This document shows, in pieces, positions 54,720-64,000 of a stretch of DNA of 64,000 nucleotides. The notes below the pieces were generated by a model, which had not been told where the DNA came from, made no database searches, and was given only the letters and a program-made list of their open reading frames with translations. This DNA comes from Saccharum officinarum (taxonomy: Eukaryota > Streptophyta > Magnoliopsida > Poales > Poaceae). Every line of letters begins with the position of its first letter. The stretch's first letter is position 1. The stretch lies in assembly GCA_020631735.1 (NCBI GenBank), contig CM036199.1:16511955-16575954 (forward strand), read 5' to 3'. Both the position numbers and the translations under genes were made by a program.

Positions 54720-55998
54720 TGTCCTCGTGCCCCTCCCCTCCGCCGGCGGCTGCGTCGAGGGTTTAGTTAGGTTTAGCCGTCGGCCGTCGCCGCTTGGTTG
54801 GAGTGGGTTTGGCCAGTCAGCTGCGCGATTCGTCACGCGGTGCAGGGCTTCATGGGCCGGGAAGTGGTTGGGCGAAACTTAGCGGAATACAATGGACTGC
54901 CACAGGCCCCTGCAACTTGCAGCACTGGATGATATAGGAGACATTCCCTAGGAGCACTATAAAAGATTCAACTTCCTCATTAAACCATCGAAAAAGTTTA
55001 CCTTCCTTCTCAACCATTGCTTCAATTTTTCCGACCGTTATGCCACTGCCGTCAACTTTTGAGGTAACGCAGCTAACAGAAGCATAAATGTCCTTTACCC
55101 TCTTATTTAGGTGGGCCCCACGCGTCAGCCTTCTTCTCCTCACTCCACGCCATGGAAGCCAGCTGCACTGTTCTGCGCGGAGGGAAAGGAGCTCGGCCAC
55201 ACTGCTAGCTGCACGGGCCATCCTCGTTGTGGAGGATCACATCTTCGCTGAAGCCTCCGACGTCCACAGCTGCCGGAACCACCACAAGCAGCCATGGACG
55301 CCGCCGTGCAGATTGCGCCGTCTCTACTCTCCGGGCAAAATTCACGATGTACAACCTCCTCCCTCAATCCTTGCAACCATAGAAGATTTTGGGTGTTAGC
55401 TAGCCACCAAACATGATCTCATCAAGAATGGTCGAGAGGTGGGGCTGCATGGACGAATTTTCCGGCCGCCGACCACATGGCTGCCAAACCGTGTTCTCCC
55501 AATGCCAACTCTTAGCCTCTTACTATGGACGTTTTCCTCTGATTTGATTCCGTGGCTGTCGCCACCCCTTCCGTTAGCCTGGCCTACCGCACCCATGCCG
55601 GAACGCGGCCGCGCCACCGCCGCCGCTGGCCTGCATGCGGCCGGCCACGCACAGTCGCGCCCTGGGTCGGTGCCACCGCGGCCCCTGGCCGCGACACTGC
55701 CGCACGACCCCCGAGCCCTCATGGCCCACCCTCAGCATCACCGGCGAGCCTCCCAGCGGTCGGAATCGCCTGCCGGCGCTCCTGCAATGTGCGTGCTCTA
55801 CTCTGGTTCAACTCAAGGACTGGGGATAGAGGAGAGAAATTCCAGGGTGCTAATAACAACAGCCCCACCCGCGTGCCCTGTGGGTAGCAGTGGCCGCCGG
55901 CGGCACCTTGCTGCACCGCCTGGGCAGCGTGGCATGCAGCCGCGGCCCACCGTCATGTGGGCCCGCGCCGCCGTGTGCCGCCGCCGGCCTGGCCGAGC
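54720..55998. other. Region upstream of ATP23 to the contig end
   Basis: GC-rich near the gene (probable promoter and leader), then mixed, then GC-rich again to the N run. Open frames here have no recognisable domains or splice structure. Confidence 0.5.
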
Positions 55999-56098
55999 NN
56001 NNNNNNNNNNNNNNNNNNNNNNNNNNNNNNNNNNNNNNNNNNNNNNNNNNNNNNNNNNNNNNNNNNNNNNNNNNNNNNNNNNNNNNNNNNNNNNNNNN
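55999..56098. other. Assembly gap (100 N)
   Basis: Second run of exactly 100 N. Left: host-like GC-rich DNA. Right: interior of a copia element. Confidence 1.
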
Positions 56099-56349
56099 TC
56101 AAATTCAACATCTTTCAAACCATTGACAAGATTGTGAGTTGTAAGCTTCTTCAATTGTTTCATGCCAACATGACCAAGCCTTCTATGCAAAAGCCAACCC
56201 ATGCTTGATTTGGAGATAAAGCAAGTTGTCAAAGAAGTTTCTCTAGCATTGAAGTCAACTAGGTAGAGATTCTCATATCTAAAGCCCTTGAATGTCATAT
56301 TTGAACCATCCATACTAATGACTTCCACATTATCAACCCAAAGATACAT
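56099..56349 (-). pseudogene. Pre-integrase region, element X
   Basis: The GAG-pre-integrase motif MGWLLHRRLGHVGMKQL begins the HHCC zinc region of integrase. The frame runs into the N gap. Confidence 0.85.
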
Positions 56350-56540
56350 TTGTAACCAAGATCACATATTTGTGCCACGGATAGAAGATTGAAATCCAAG
56401 CTTTCAACTAGCAAACACATTGGAGATACTCAAGTCATTTGATATTGCAATCTTGCCCAAGCCAATAACCTTGCCTTTCTTGTTATTGCCAAATGTGATA
56501 AATCAACACACTATCATTGTCATTGATTGAGTCAAACATT

Positions 56541-56600
56541 CTTGATGTACCGGTCATGTGTTGAGTACACCCACTATCAATAATCCAATGCCTTCCTCCG
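56541..56600 (-). pseudogene. Copia aspartic protease motif, element X
   Basis: WIIDSGCTQHMTG, the active-site D-S-G of copia proteases, with the Asp codon near 56577. The neighbouring sequence to 56880 is homologous but split over frames. Confidence 0.85.
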
Positions 56601-57244
56601 ACTTTGTAATTAACCTATAAGCAAATCAATGAAGCTTAGGTACCCATTTTTGCTTGGGTCCTTGTAGGTTAGTAACTAAGCTCTTTGGTACCCAAATAGC
56701 CTTCTTCTTTGGGCCAACAATGGGTGTACCAATAAACTTAGCTTTCACACCCTTCACACCTTTGGTAAGCACATAGCAAGAATCAAAAGGTATATCATTA
56801 ACAAATTTCTTGCTTTGTTCTTTTTATTGCAATTATGCTCTAGGTGCCCAACTTGCTTGCATCTATTGCAAAACGACCATTGCCCTTCACAAAGCTAGGC
56901 TTTGGAGTTGCAAAGGCTGACTTGCCTTTTTGGGGGTGTAGCCCAATCCCTCTTTGTTAAGAGAGAACCTTTGGCTACCCAAGCACTTAAGCAAGCGGTT
57001 CTCACCACCATAGGCCTTGCCTAGGGCGTGAGTGAGCTCATCCACCTCTTTCTTGAGAGTCTCATTCTCAACCATTAGTGAGGCATCACAAGTGAAACTA
57101 TCACTATTGGAGGTAGAGTCGGTGTTGGTGGATGAAGAGCTACAAGAAGGTTAGCATTTGACATGATGATAGGTCTTTAGAGGATTCATCAATTATATCA
57201 CATGTAACACCTATATCACATGATACAACAATCTCCTTCTTTGC

Positions 57245-58622
57245 TTATTGCTCAAGTAGCAATGAGTGAGCTTTTTCAAGCTTGGAATGAGCCTTACCAA
57301 GATCCTCATAGTCTTCCACTAGACTCTCATGAGTGGTCTTAAGCTCACTAAGAACTTTCTCAAGTATTGCTACTTTCATTGAAAGCTTCTTACACTCCTT
57401 GTCCTTGGCAATAGCTATGTCTCTAGTTTGTTGCATTAAGTCATATAGTTGTTCTTTAGTTGGTTCATCATCATAATTTTTATCATCATTATCATTATCA
57501 CTATCATGAGCATATTCCATTTCACTTTCATCATCACTCTCATCATATATTACCTTAGTTTCTTTGGCCATGAGGCACGACGAGGATGAATCAAATAGTG
57601 ATGGCTTCTTGTTGATAGCAATGGAAGCAAAAGCCTTGTTGGATGATGATGATTCTTCTTCATCATTATCATTTTCCCAAGTGACCACATAGGCTCCATT
57701 CTTGCCCTTCTTGAAAGTCATCTTGGCTTCTCTCTTTTTCTTCTCAACCTTGCCCCTCTTGTGTTCTTCTTCTTGTCATAGGACATTCGGCTTGAAGATG
57801 TTCGGTGCTATCACAATTGAAGCACTTCTTGTTGCTCATTGCTCTTGAAATAGTCATTTCTCTTTTTGAAGCCTCTTCTCTTGATAAACATCTTGCCAAT
57901 ATTCTTGACAACTAGAGCGAGTGCCTCATCATCAATTTCCAATTCTTCATCTTCTTCATTGTCATCTTCTTCTTGAATTGAAGCTTTGCCCTTAGAGGAG
58001 GTGGCCTGAATGCCATGGTCTTCTTCTTCTTTTCTTCCTCCTTCTCATCAACATATTGATCATACTTGTCAAAGGTTAATACCTCTCCAAGCAAATCATT
58101 GGGCTTCATTGCATCAAGCCCATCTCTTTGTAGCATCATGATCAACATTATGAATCTTTTTGGTAAGCTCAATAAGAACTTGTAGCAAAAATCTTGGTCT
58201 TGTGTCTTATGCCCCAAGCTCTTGAGATCATTCACTATGACTTGCAATCTATGAAACATCTCTAAGATTGTTTCTTCTTCTTTCATCTTGAAGTTCTCAA
58301 ACTCACTCTTGAGCCCATATAGCTTGGCACTCTTTACAACCTTAGTGCCCTCATATGTTTCACTCAACCTTGTCTATACTTCATTTGCCAATTCTAAATC
58401 CTTGATGCCCTCAAATACTTTTGTGTCAATACCATTGTAAAGTGTATTGAGAGCTATTCTATTGCATGTTCTATTTGCTCTATCTTCATCGGTGAGATGA
58501 TCAGGATCAATAATAGCAAAATCATTCTCGGTGACTTGCAAAAACTCTCTCATGAATAGAACCAAGGTACATTGTCATTTTTCTCTTCCAATGAGCAAAA
58601 GAACTAACACCATCAAAGAACG
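57245..58622 (-). pseudogene. Gag of element X
   Basis: The N-terminal and central Gag (UBN2 type) runs from about 58622 to 57912, with FEGIKDLELANEV and KLYGLKSEFENFKMKE. An amber codon at 58374-58376 lies where Trp is usual. The CCHC zinc knuckle (CFNCDSTEHLQAEC) is at 57783-57824 in another frame. The Glu/Asp- and Lys-rich C-terminal part is at 57721-57245. Gag packages the element RNA; this copy is broken by the stop and at least two shifts. Confidence 0.85.
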
Positions 58623-58703
58623 TGGCTTGCCCCCCAACATGATTGAACACAATTTGTGCCATTTTTCACACCGAAGGATGTTAAGCCTTGATTAAAACGG
58701 TAA

Positions 58704-58720
58704 CCACGGCTCTGATACCA
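58704..58720 (-). other. Primer-binding site of element X
   Basis: The minus strand reads TGGTATCAGAGCCGTGG, complementary to the 3' end of initiator methionine tRNA, two bases inside the LTR. This is the standard primer site of copia elements. Confidence 0.95.
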
Positions 58721-58722
58721 CT

Positions 58723-59921
58723 TGAAAGGTCCTAGATGGCTAGAGGGGGGGGAATAGCCTATAAAAAAAAATCTACAATAAACACTAAGCAAACTTGTAA
58801 GAATAACTAACGGCGTAAAGCGAGTTTTGCTTAGCCTACGGTAGTGATGCAAGCCTCCTATCCACAAGTCTAGTAGATTATGATCTCTAGTTCACACAAG
58901 AGCTATGTCACTAAACTTTACACTAGTGAACAAGCTAACAACTACTAGCAAAGGTTACCACTAGAGCTACACAAGATATTCTAGTAAATATAAATGCGAG
59001 AGAGAGGGATTGTGAATCTTATACGACGGTGGAGTGAAGATGTTGCCAATCACCAAGATGATATACAATCAATCAATATTGACAACAACACAATATAAAG
59101 ACCAATCACCGGGAGACAAGAGACACAATATTTTTGTTCACCCGGTGTTCACTTGTGCACCGACAAGCTACGTCCACCGGTTGTGTCGACCAACACTTAG
59201 ATGGTTCCTCGTGTGACCCTCAAGTCACTTGCCCCTCAAGGCACGCCCGCAAGGCACCACAAGACACCACTCTCAAGTGAGGTAACTCAATGACACGCGC
59301 AATGTAATAGAGTTGCTTTGGCACTCCGCCGAGGAAAGCACAAAACCTCTTACAATCAACCGGAGTGGCCAAGAACAATCACCTTCTCTTGCCAACGCCT
59401 CCAACAATCTCCAAGCTAGCTAGGAGCGATACTCTCCAAGAGAGTAACAAGAAATCCACGGCTAAACCACCCACAAGTGGCACTAGATGCCCTCAAGCTA
59501 TGCAATGCACTTTGGATCACTCAATCTCACTTTTGATTTGCAATCAAGCAAGAGAGATGAGTGGGAGGAGATGCTCTAGCTCAAGGATGCACAAGTATGT
59601 TAGAAATCATGAGAGACCTCCCCAAGGCCGGCCAACAAGTATTTATAAGCATCCCATCTGAATAGAGCCGTTATACCCCTTCACTGGGTCTTTTCAGGAT
59701 GACCGGACGCGCCGGTCATAACTGACCGACGCGCTCAACCGCGTCCGATCCTCCAACGGTCACTGCCCCCAACGGTCAAACCAATGATCGGACGCGCTTC
59801 TCAGAATGACCGGACGCGCCCGGTCCGAGTGACCGGACGTGCTCCAGTCAACGACCGGACGCGCCGATCGCACAACATCGTGCGCCCGTGAAGTAACGAC
59901 CGGATGTGCCCCTCGCAACGA
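58723..59921 (-). repeat. 5' LTR of element X, interrupted
   Basis: Plus strand starts TGAAAGGTCCTAGATGGC, followed by a G run and GAATAGCC, as in Opie/Ji-like Sirevirus LTRs. About six CCGGACGCGCCGGTC-like motifs lie at 59700-59920. The LTR stops where Y begins; its remainder should follow the far side of Y, outside the window. Confidence 0.85.
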
Positions 59922-62475
59922 TGAAGGGTCGAGATGGCGGACTAGAGGGGGGTGAATAGTCCTTTCTAAAATTAATCGCGTCGGCAAACCGAAACAAATG
60001 CGGAATTAAAACTATCGTCTAGCCAAGACTACACCCCTCTATCTAAGTTCACAAGCACCTCACAAAGATCCTAAATATGTAACTAAGGTGCTTTCCTTAG
60101 CAAGAGCTCTCCTAAACAATTCTAGAGCAAGGTCACACAAACCTATGCACTAGTACTTTAGCAAAGCCGGGAGCTCCTACCCAATTCTAGTAAAGCAAAA
60201 GCACGAAGCCACCTATGCTCACTAGCAATGCTCAATAGCAAGGCAACTAATGCCAAACTAGAGAGCGCAAATTACTTAGCTACACAAACTAAGCAATATG
60301 ACTAACAAGGTTACACAAACCAAATTAGCCACGCAACGGGAGCTACTTCTATGCTACACAAGCAAGAAGGTAACTAGCTAACTACACAAGCAAACTAGTT
60401 ACAAGAGCAACTACACAAGCACAAATATATGAATGTAAATACAAGCTTGTGAATCAAAAGCAAACCACCGAGAAGATGTACACAATGTTGACACGGTGTT
60501 TTTCACCGAGGTTCACTTGGTTGCCACCAAGCTAGTCCCCGTTGTGGCGATACACCCACTTGATGGATCACGAGCTAATTGACTATCAAGAGTCAAACCC
60601 TCAGCGGTGCCGCACATCCACTCTCAAGATGGGGATCCTCCAACCACGAGCATTTCAACTTCTCAAAAACGCCTGAATCCCGCGCTCGCAAAGCTCGGCG
60701 GGAGGGAGAGAGGAACCCAAACCCTCTCTACCGCTCAAACTCCAATGCCTTCGCAAATGTGCCAACACCAACAAGTGAACACCACCTTGTGCACGTGTGT
60801 TAGCATTTTCACAAACATTTTACCGAAGGAGTTAACCACTCAACTTGCCACGCCACTCGATCCTAGCAACGATGCATAGTTAGATCACACGAGTGGCACT
60901 AGATGACCGATATGCAAACAAGTTTGCCCCTCTTGATAGTACGGCCATCTATCCTAAACCCGGTCATAAACTTCTCTACACACCTATGACCGGTGAAATG
61001 GAAATGCCCTAGGTTATACCTTTGCCTTACGCATTCCACTCCATCTCCTTCGACGTTGATGCAACACATGCACCAACCATATCACAAATGATATGATCCA
61101 CTTCATATCATCATGTGACCTTGGTCCATCGATCTTGACCTCACTTGCTCTTCACCGTTGCGTCGGTCCATCGGCGCCAAGTCTTGCTCAAGCTTCACCG
61201 CCTCGCGGTCCATCGCTCCAAAGCCTCCGACTTGCCCTTCACACTTGCAACCGGTCTATCAAGCCAAGCCTTATCTTGATCTTTGCCACCTTGGTCACAT
61301 GACTCCATGTTATGTCTCATATGCAATGAGCTCCTTCATGACACAATCATCTGTGGACTAATTCTCTGTGTATCTCACATAAACACAATTAGTCCACCTA
61401 AGGTTGTCACTCAATTACCAAGACCAAACAAGGACCTCTCAAACGACCGGACGCGACAGTGCCCGCATCTGGTTAGAGTCCAGTAAGCTCCCACAACGAT
61501 CGGACGTGTCCGATCGCGTGTGACCGAACGCGCCTCGCGTCCGATTGTCTTCGTGAACCGCAGTTCCTTCTGGGCGACAGACCGGACGCGCCGGTCCCGC
61601 GAGTGACCGGACGCACCGGTTGCAAACCCTAGCACCCACGCGCCTGACTGCTGACCGGATGCATCCGGTCATACCATGACTGCGTCCGGTGCAGCGTCCG
61701 GTCACCTCTGTGACCTCCGTTCGCCTCTGTTTCTTTTTTGACTTCCGGCGTAGTGGAAAATAGACATTTCAAGTTCCCAAAAACGCCTGAATCCCGCGCT
61801 CGCAAGCTCGGTGGGAGGGAGAGAGAGACCCAAACCCTCTCTACCGCTTAAACTTCAACGCCTTCGCAAATGTGCCAACACCAACAAGTGATCACCACCT
61901 TGTGCACGTGTGTTAGCCTTTTCATAAACATTTTTGAAGGTTTTCTAGTTAGCTCACTAGGCCCTACATGCAATGCACTTCATGAATTCACCTAGTGGCA
62001 CCCGTGCATCGAATAACCGATAAGACTTCCCCTCTTAATAGTTCGGCTATCGATCCTAAACCACTCACACCCTCTATGGTGTCTTGAGTGCAAAACAAAA
62101 TGGCCCTATGGTTATACCTTTGCCTTGAGCCCATTTTGTTTCTCCAAAAGATATGATCCACTTCATATCATCACATGACCGTCTCGATCCATCGACCTTG
62201 ACTTCACTTGCTCTTCACCGTTGCATCGGTCCATCGGCGCCAAGTCTTGCTCAAGCTTCACCATCGCATGGTCCTTCGCTTCGAAGCCTCGACTTGCCCT
62301 TCACCTTCACAACCGGTCCATCGAGTCAAGCATCATCTTGGTCTTCATCATCTTGGTCATATGAGTCAATGTTATGTCTCATATTCAATGACCACCTTTA
62401 TCTAAATCATCCACTTAGATACAAAGGTTAGTCCTAGGTTTCATCGATTAGCCAAAACCAAACTAGGGACTTTCA
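59922..62475 (-). repeat. 3' LTR of Y (about 2.55 kb) with an internal direct duplication
   Basis: Starts TGAAGGGTCGAGATGG and ends GGGACTTTCA. A block at 60651-61440 recurs at 61764-62475 in the same orientation, offset about 1113 bp, with shared landmarks such as AAAAACGCCTGAATCCCGCG and AGATATGATCCACTTCATAT (the first block lacks the leading AG). Between them is a 323-bp segment holding CCGGACGCG motifs (61441-61710). Confidence 0.8.
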
Positions 62476-62491
62476 ATCTCCCCCTTTTTGG
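62476..62491 (-). other. Polypurine tract of Y
   Basis: The minus strand reads CCAAAAAGGGGGAGAT directly before the LTR. Further C-rich complements (CTCCCCCT) at 63047-63056 and 63110-63120 are extra PPT-like tracts, as in S1. Confidence 0.88.
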
Positions 62492-63563
62492 TAATTGATG
62501 ACAACCCTCACAAAGATGATTTTGATAATAAAAGTTTTGAACTTGTCATACTTGTCCAATCATTTTGCTCATAAGTAAAGTTTGGACAATTATCACAAGC
62601 TCGGTTTTGGTAGCATTAGCTCTCCCTACATATGTGCATAGAGTTTGGATTGAAAGCTTTGCACATATGCATTGATAGAAGTGTTGAGAGAGTAATTCTA
62701 CCAAAATGATGCTAAGGTGTAAGAAATGGACCTTTAAGCATGATACCAATCGGAGTTGCCTTTTACACCATCCTTAGCATCATGAAGTAACTAGACATCC
62801 ATCACAACTCAAGAACCTCGTGAGATCAACATTATATGTAAAGGTTCTTGGACCACTTGTAAAGTTTAAGGCATGTCTAGATACCACAAGTAAACTATTC
62901 CTATGTATGCTAGTAGATCATTTCATCATTCAAGTTCTATACTAGCATTGCACCACACAAGCATGTATATTGAATTTAAATACATGTGCAATGAGCAAGT
63001 CATATGAGAATGCACAAACAAATGCAACAACTTTGTTTATAAGCTTGCTCCCCCTACTTGTGTGCATCAAAATTTTATTTACCCCTTTATCATGTTGAAT
63101 CATCTTTTTCTCTCCCCCTTTGTCAACAACTTACCCAAAAATGGGATCAAATTGTGGAGAGAAAACAATGTTTGATGGAGTTTATTAAATTTGGTTCAAC
63201 CTAGAACACTTGCCAAAGATATTTAATTCGATTTAAACCAAAGACAAGCTTCTTCATACCTCATAATAAGAGTTATCTTGCTTATGTTGAATTAAACACT
63301 TATAGCAAATCTTCTAGATTCAACACTAGGTTTACAAGCTCACAAACATGTCATATGCCACCACTAGATCAAAATAAGCATAGAAGCAATAGTGGTAACA
63401 TATATCCATCAAATTCATTTGATTTATCATGAATGCTCATGTGTACCACTTATTATGTCTACCTGTTCTAGCAAGTCCTTAGCATAGGATGAATGACATG
63501 TCAGTCAACTTTTACCTTGCAATGTCGAAGGAGAGGCATGTCAAATAAGTGGATGGGGTGCAT
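62492..63563. other. Spacer of Y between PPT and RNase H
   Basis: AT-rich, no reading frame of note. Unlike S1 there is no env-like frame here; the spacer is only about 1.1 kb. Confidence 0.65.
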
Positions 63564-64000
63564 TCAACTCATGTTTGAGAAATCAATAATGTTCAACTCA
63601 TTCCTTAGCTTGCAAAACCTCTTTTCATCAAGTGGCTTGGTGAGAATATCGGCAAGTTGATCATCGGTGCCAACACTTTCAATGGCAATATCTCCCTTTT
63701 GTTGATGATCTCTAATGAAATGATGCCTTATGTCAATACGCTTTGTTCTTTCATGTTGAATCAGGTTTTGTATCATCTTGATTTCACTTTCATTATCACA
63801 TAGCAATAGCACATTCTTGAAGTTGAGGCCATAATCCTTCAAAGTTGATTTCATCCATAGCAATTGTGCACAACAACTCCCCGCACTCACATATTTGGCT
63901 TCGGTGGTAGAGATTGCCACACTATTTTGTTTCTTTGAGGACCATGACACAAGTGATCTTTCAAGTAATTGACATGTGCCACTTGTGCTCTTTCTATTGA
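63564..64000 (-). CDS. Copia RNase H, element Y (runs off window)
   Basis: Open frame with MSWSSKKQNSVAISTTEAKY, LLCDNESEIKM, IDIRHHFIRDH and LADILTKPLDE, ending LNIIDFSNMS. About 60 percent like the S1 RNase H by eye, so from a different family. The upstream part (STCQLLERSLVS-like) continues past 64000. Confidence 0.9.
   Translation of the reverse strand, partial: NRKSTSGTCQLLERSLVSWSSKKQNSVAISTTEAKYVSAGSCCAQLLWMKSTLKDYGLNFKNVLLLCDNESEIKMIQNLIQHERTKRIDIRHHFIRDHQQKGDIAIESVGTDDQLADILTKPLDEKRFCKLRNELNIIDFSNMS

Larger units (their letters stand above)
56099..59921 (-). mobile_element. Sirevirus-like Ty1/copia element X, 5' half
   Basis: Minus-strand order from the right: 5' LTR (from 58723 and interrupted at 59921 by element Y), primer-binding site, gag, protease, start of integrase, then the N gap. 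RT and the 3' LTR are not in the window. Confidence 0.9.
59922..64000 (-). mobile_element. Sirevirus-like Ty1/copia element Y, nested in the X LTR
   Basis: Minus strand: 3' LTR (59922-62475), polypurine tract, spacer, RNase H, then the window edge. The preceding bases AACGA (59917-59921) would be the target duplication, to be checked beyond the window. Confidence 0.88.

Noticed and set aside
58704..58720. tRNA gene at the element X primer site
   Set aside because: Only the 17 bases complementary to a tRNA 3' end are present, at the exact LTR border. No tRNA gene was found in the window.

Overview
This is repeat-rich nuclear DNA from a plant, almost certainly a grass and probably an Andropogoneae-type one (this taxon guess is inference). 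The reasons are GC-rich host exons with short plant introns, Tat-type Ty3/gypsy and Sirevirus-type Ty1/copia retrotransposons, Tourist- and Stowaway-like MITEs, hAT elements and a Helitron. Two runs of exactly 100 N (31711-31810, 55999-56098) divide the window into three sequence blocks.

Block 1 (1-31710). A Tat-type element (T1) lies on the minus strand with its 5' LTR at 7375-8475. It sits in the first unit of a tandem duplication. Unit 1 (8476-12250) carries a 5'-truncated copy of a BTB/TAZ gene. Unit 2 (12251-17669 and onward) carries the complete four-exon BTB/POZ-TAZ gene (BT family, 15879-18302, minus) with its TATA box. Unit 2 also holds the uninterrupted target site of T1 (GTATC, 12881-12885) and three small DNA transposons missing from unit 1. 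From 21944 to 31709 there is a Sirevirus-like copia element on the minus strand with a decayed additional (env-like) ORF. A second LTR of the same family joins directly into its reverse transcriptase.

Block 2 (31811-55998). It begins inside a second copy (T2) of the Tat element, now on the plus strand. T2 runs through pol, a spliced antisense ORF and a tandem-repeat 3' region to its 3' LTR (42037-43137). The DNA after that LTR is the reverse complement of the DNA left of the empty site in unit 2, and the two LTR-flanking pentamers match. T1 and T2 therefore look like two halves of one insertion, and block 2 is most simply explained as a contig placed in the wrong orientation and position. Block 2 also holds a small secreted-peptide gene with an RGF/GOLVEN-type C-terminus (46748-47125, minus), a Helitron carrying a CYP96-like P450 fragment (48647-50359), and an ATP23 mitochondrial protease gene with several one-base lesions (52518-54715, minus).

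Block 3 (56099-64000). Two Sirevirus-like elements on the minus strand: X, with gag, protease and start of integrase plus its 5' LTR, and Y, inserted in the LTR of X, with its 3' LTR, PPT and RNase H.

Host genes with recognisable function are three: a BT scaffold protein, a peptide hormone precursor and ATP23. They do not form a pathway. Most of the remaining sequence is mobile DNA, which allows the order of events at the duplicated BT locus to be reconstructed.
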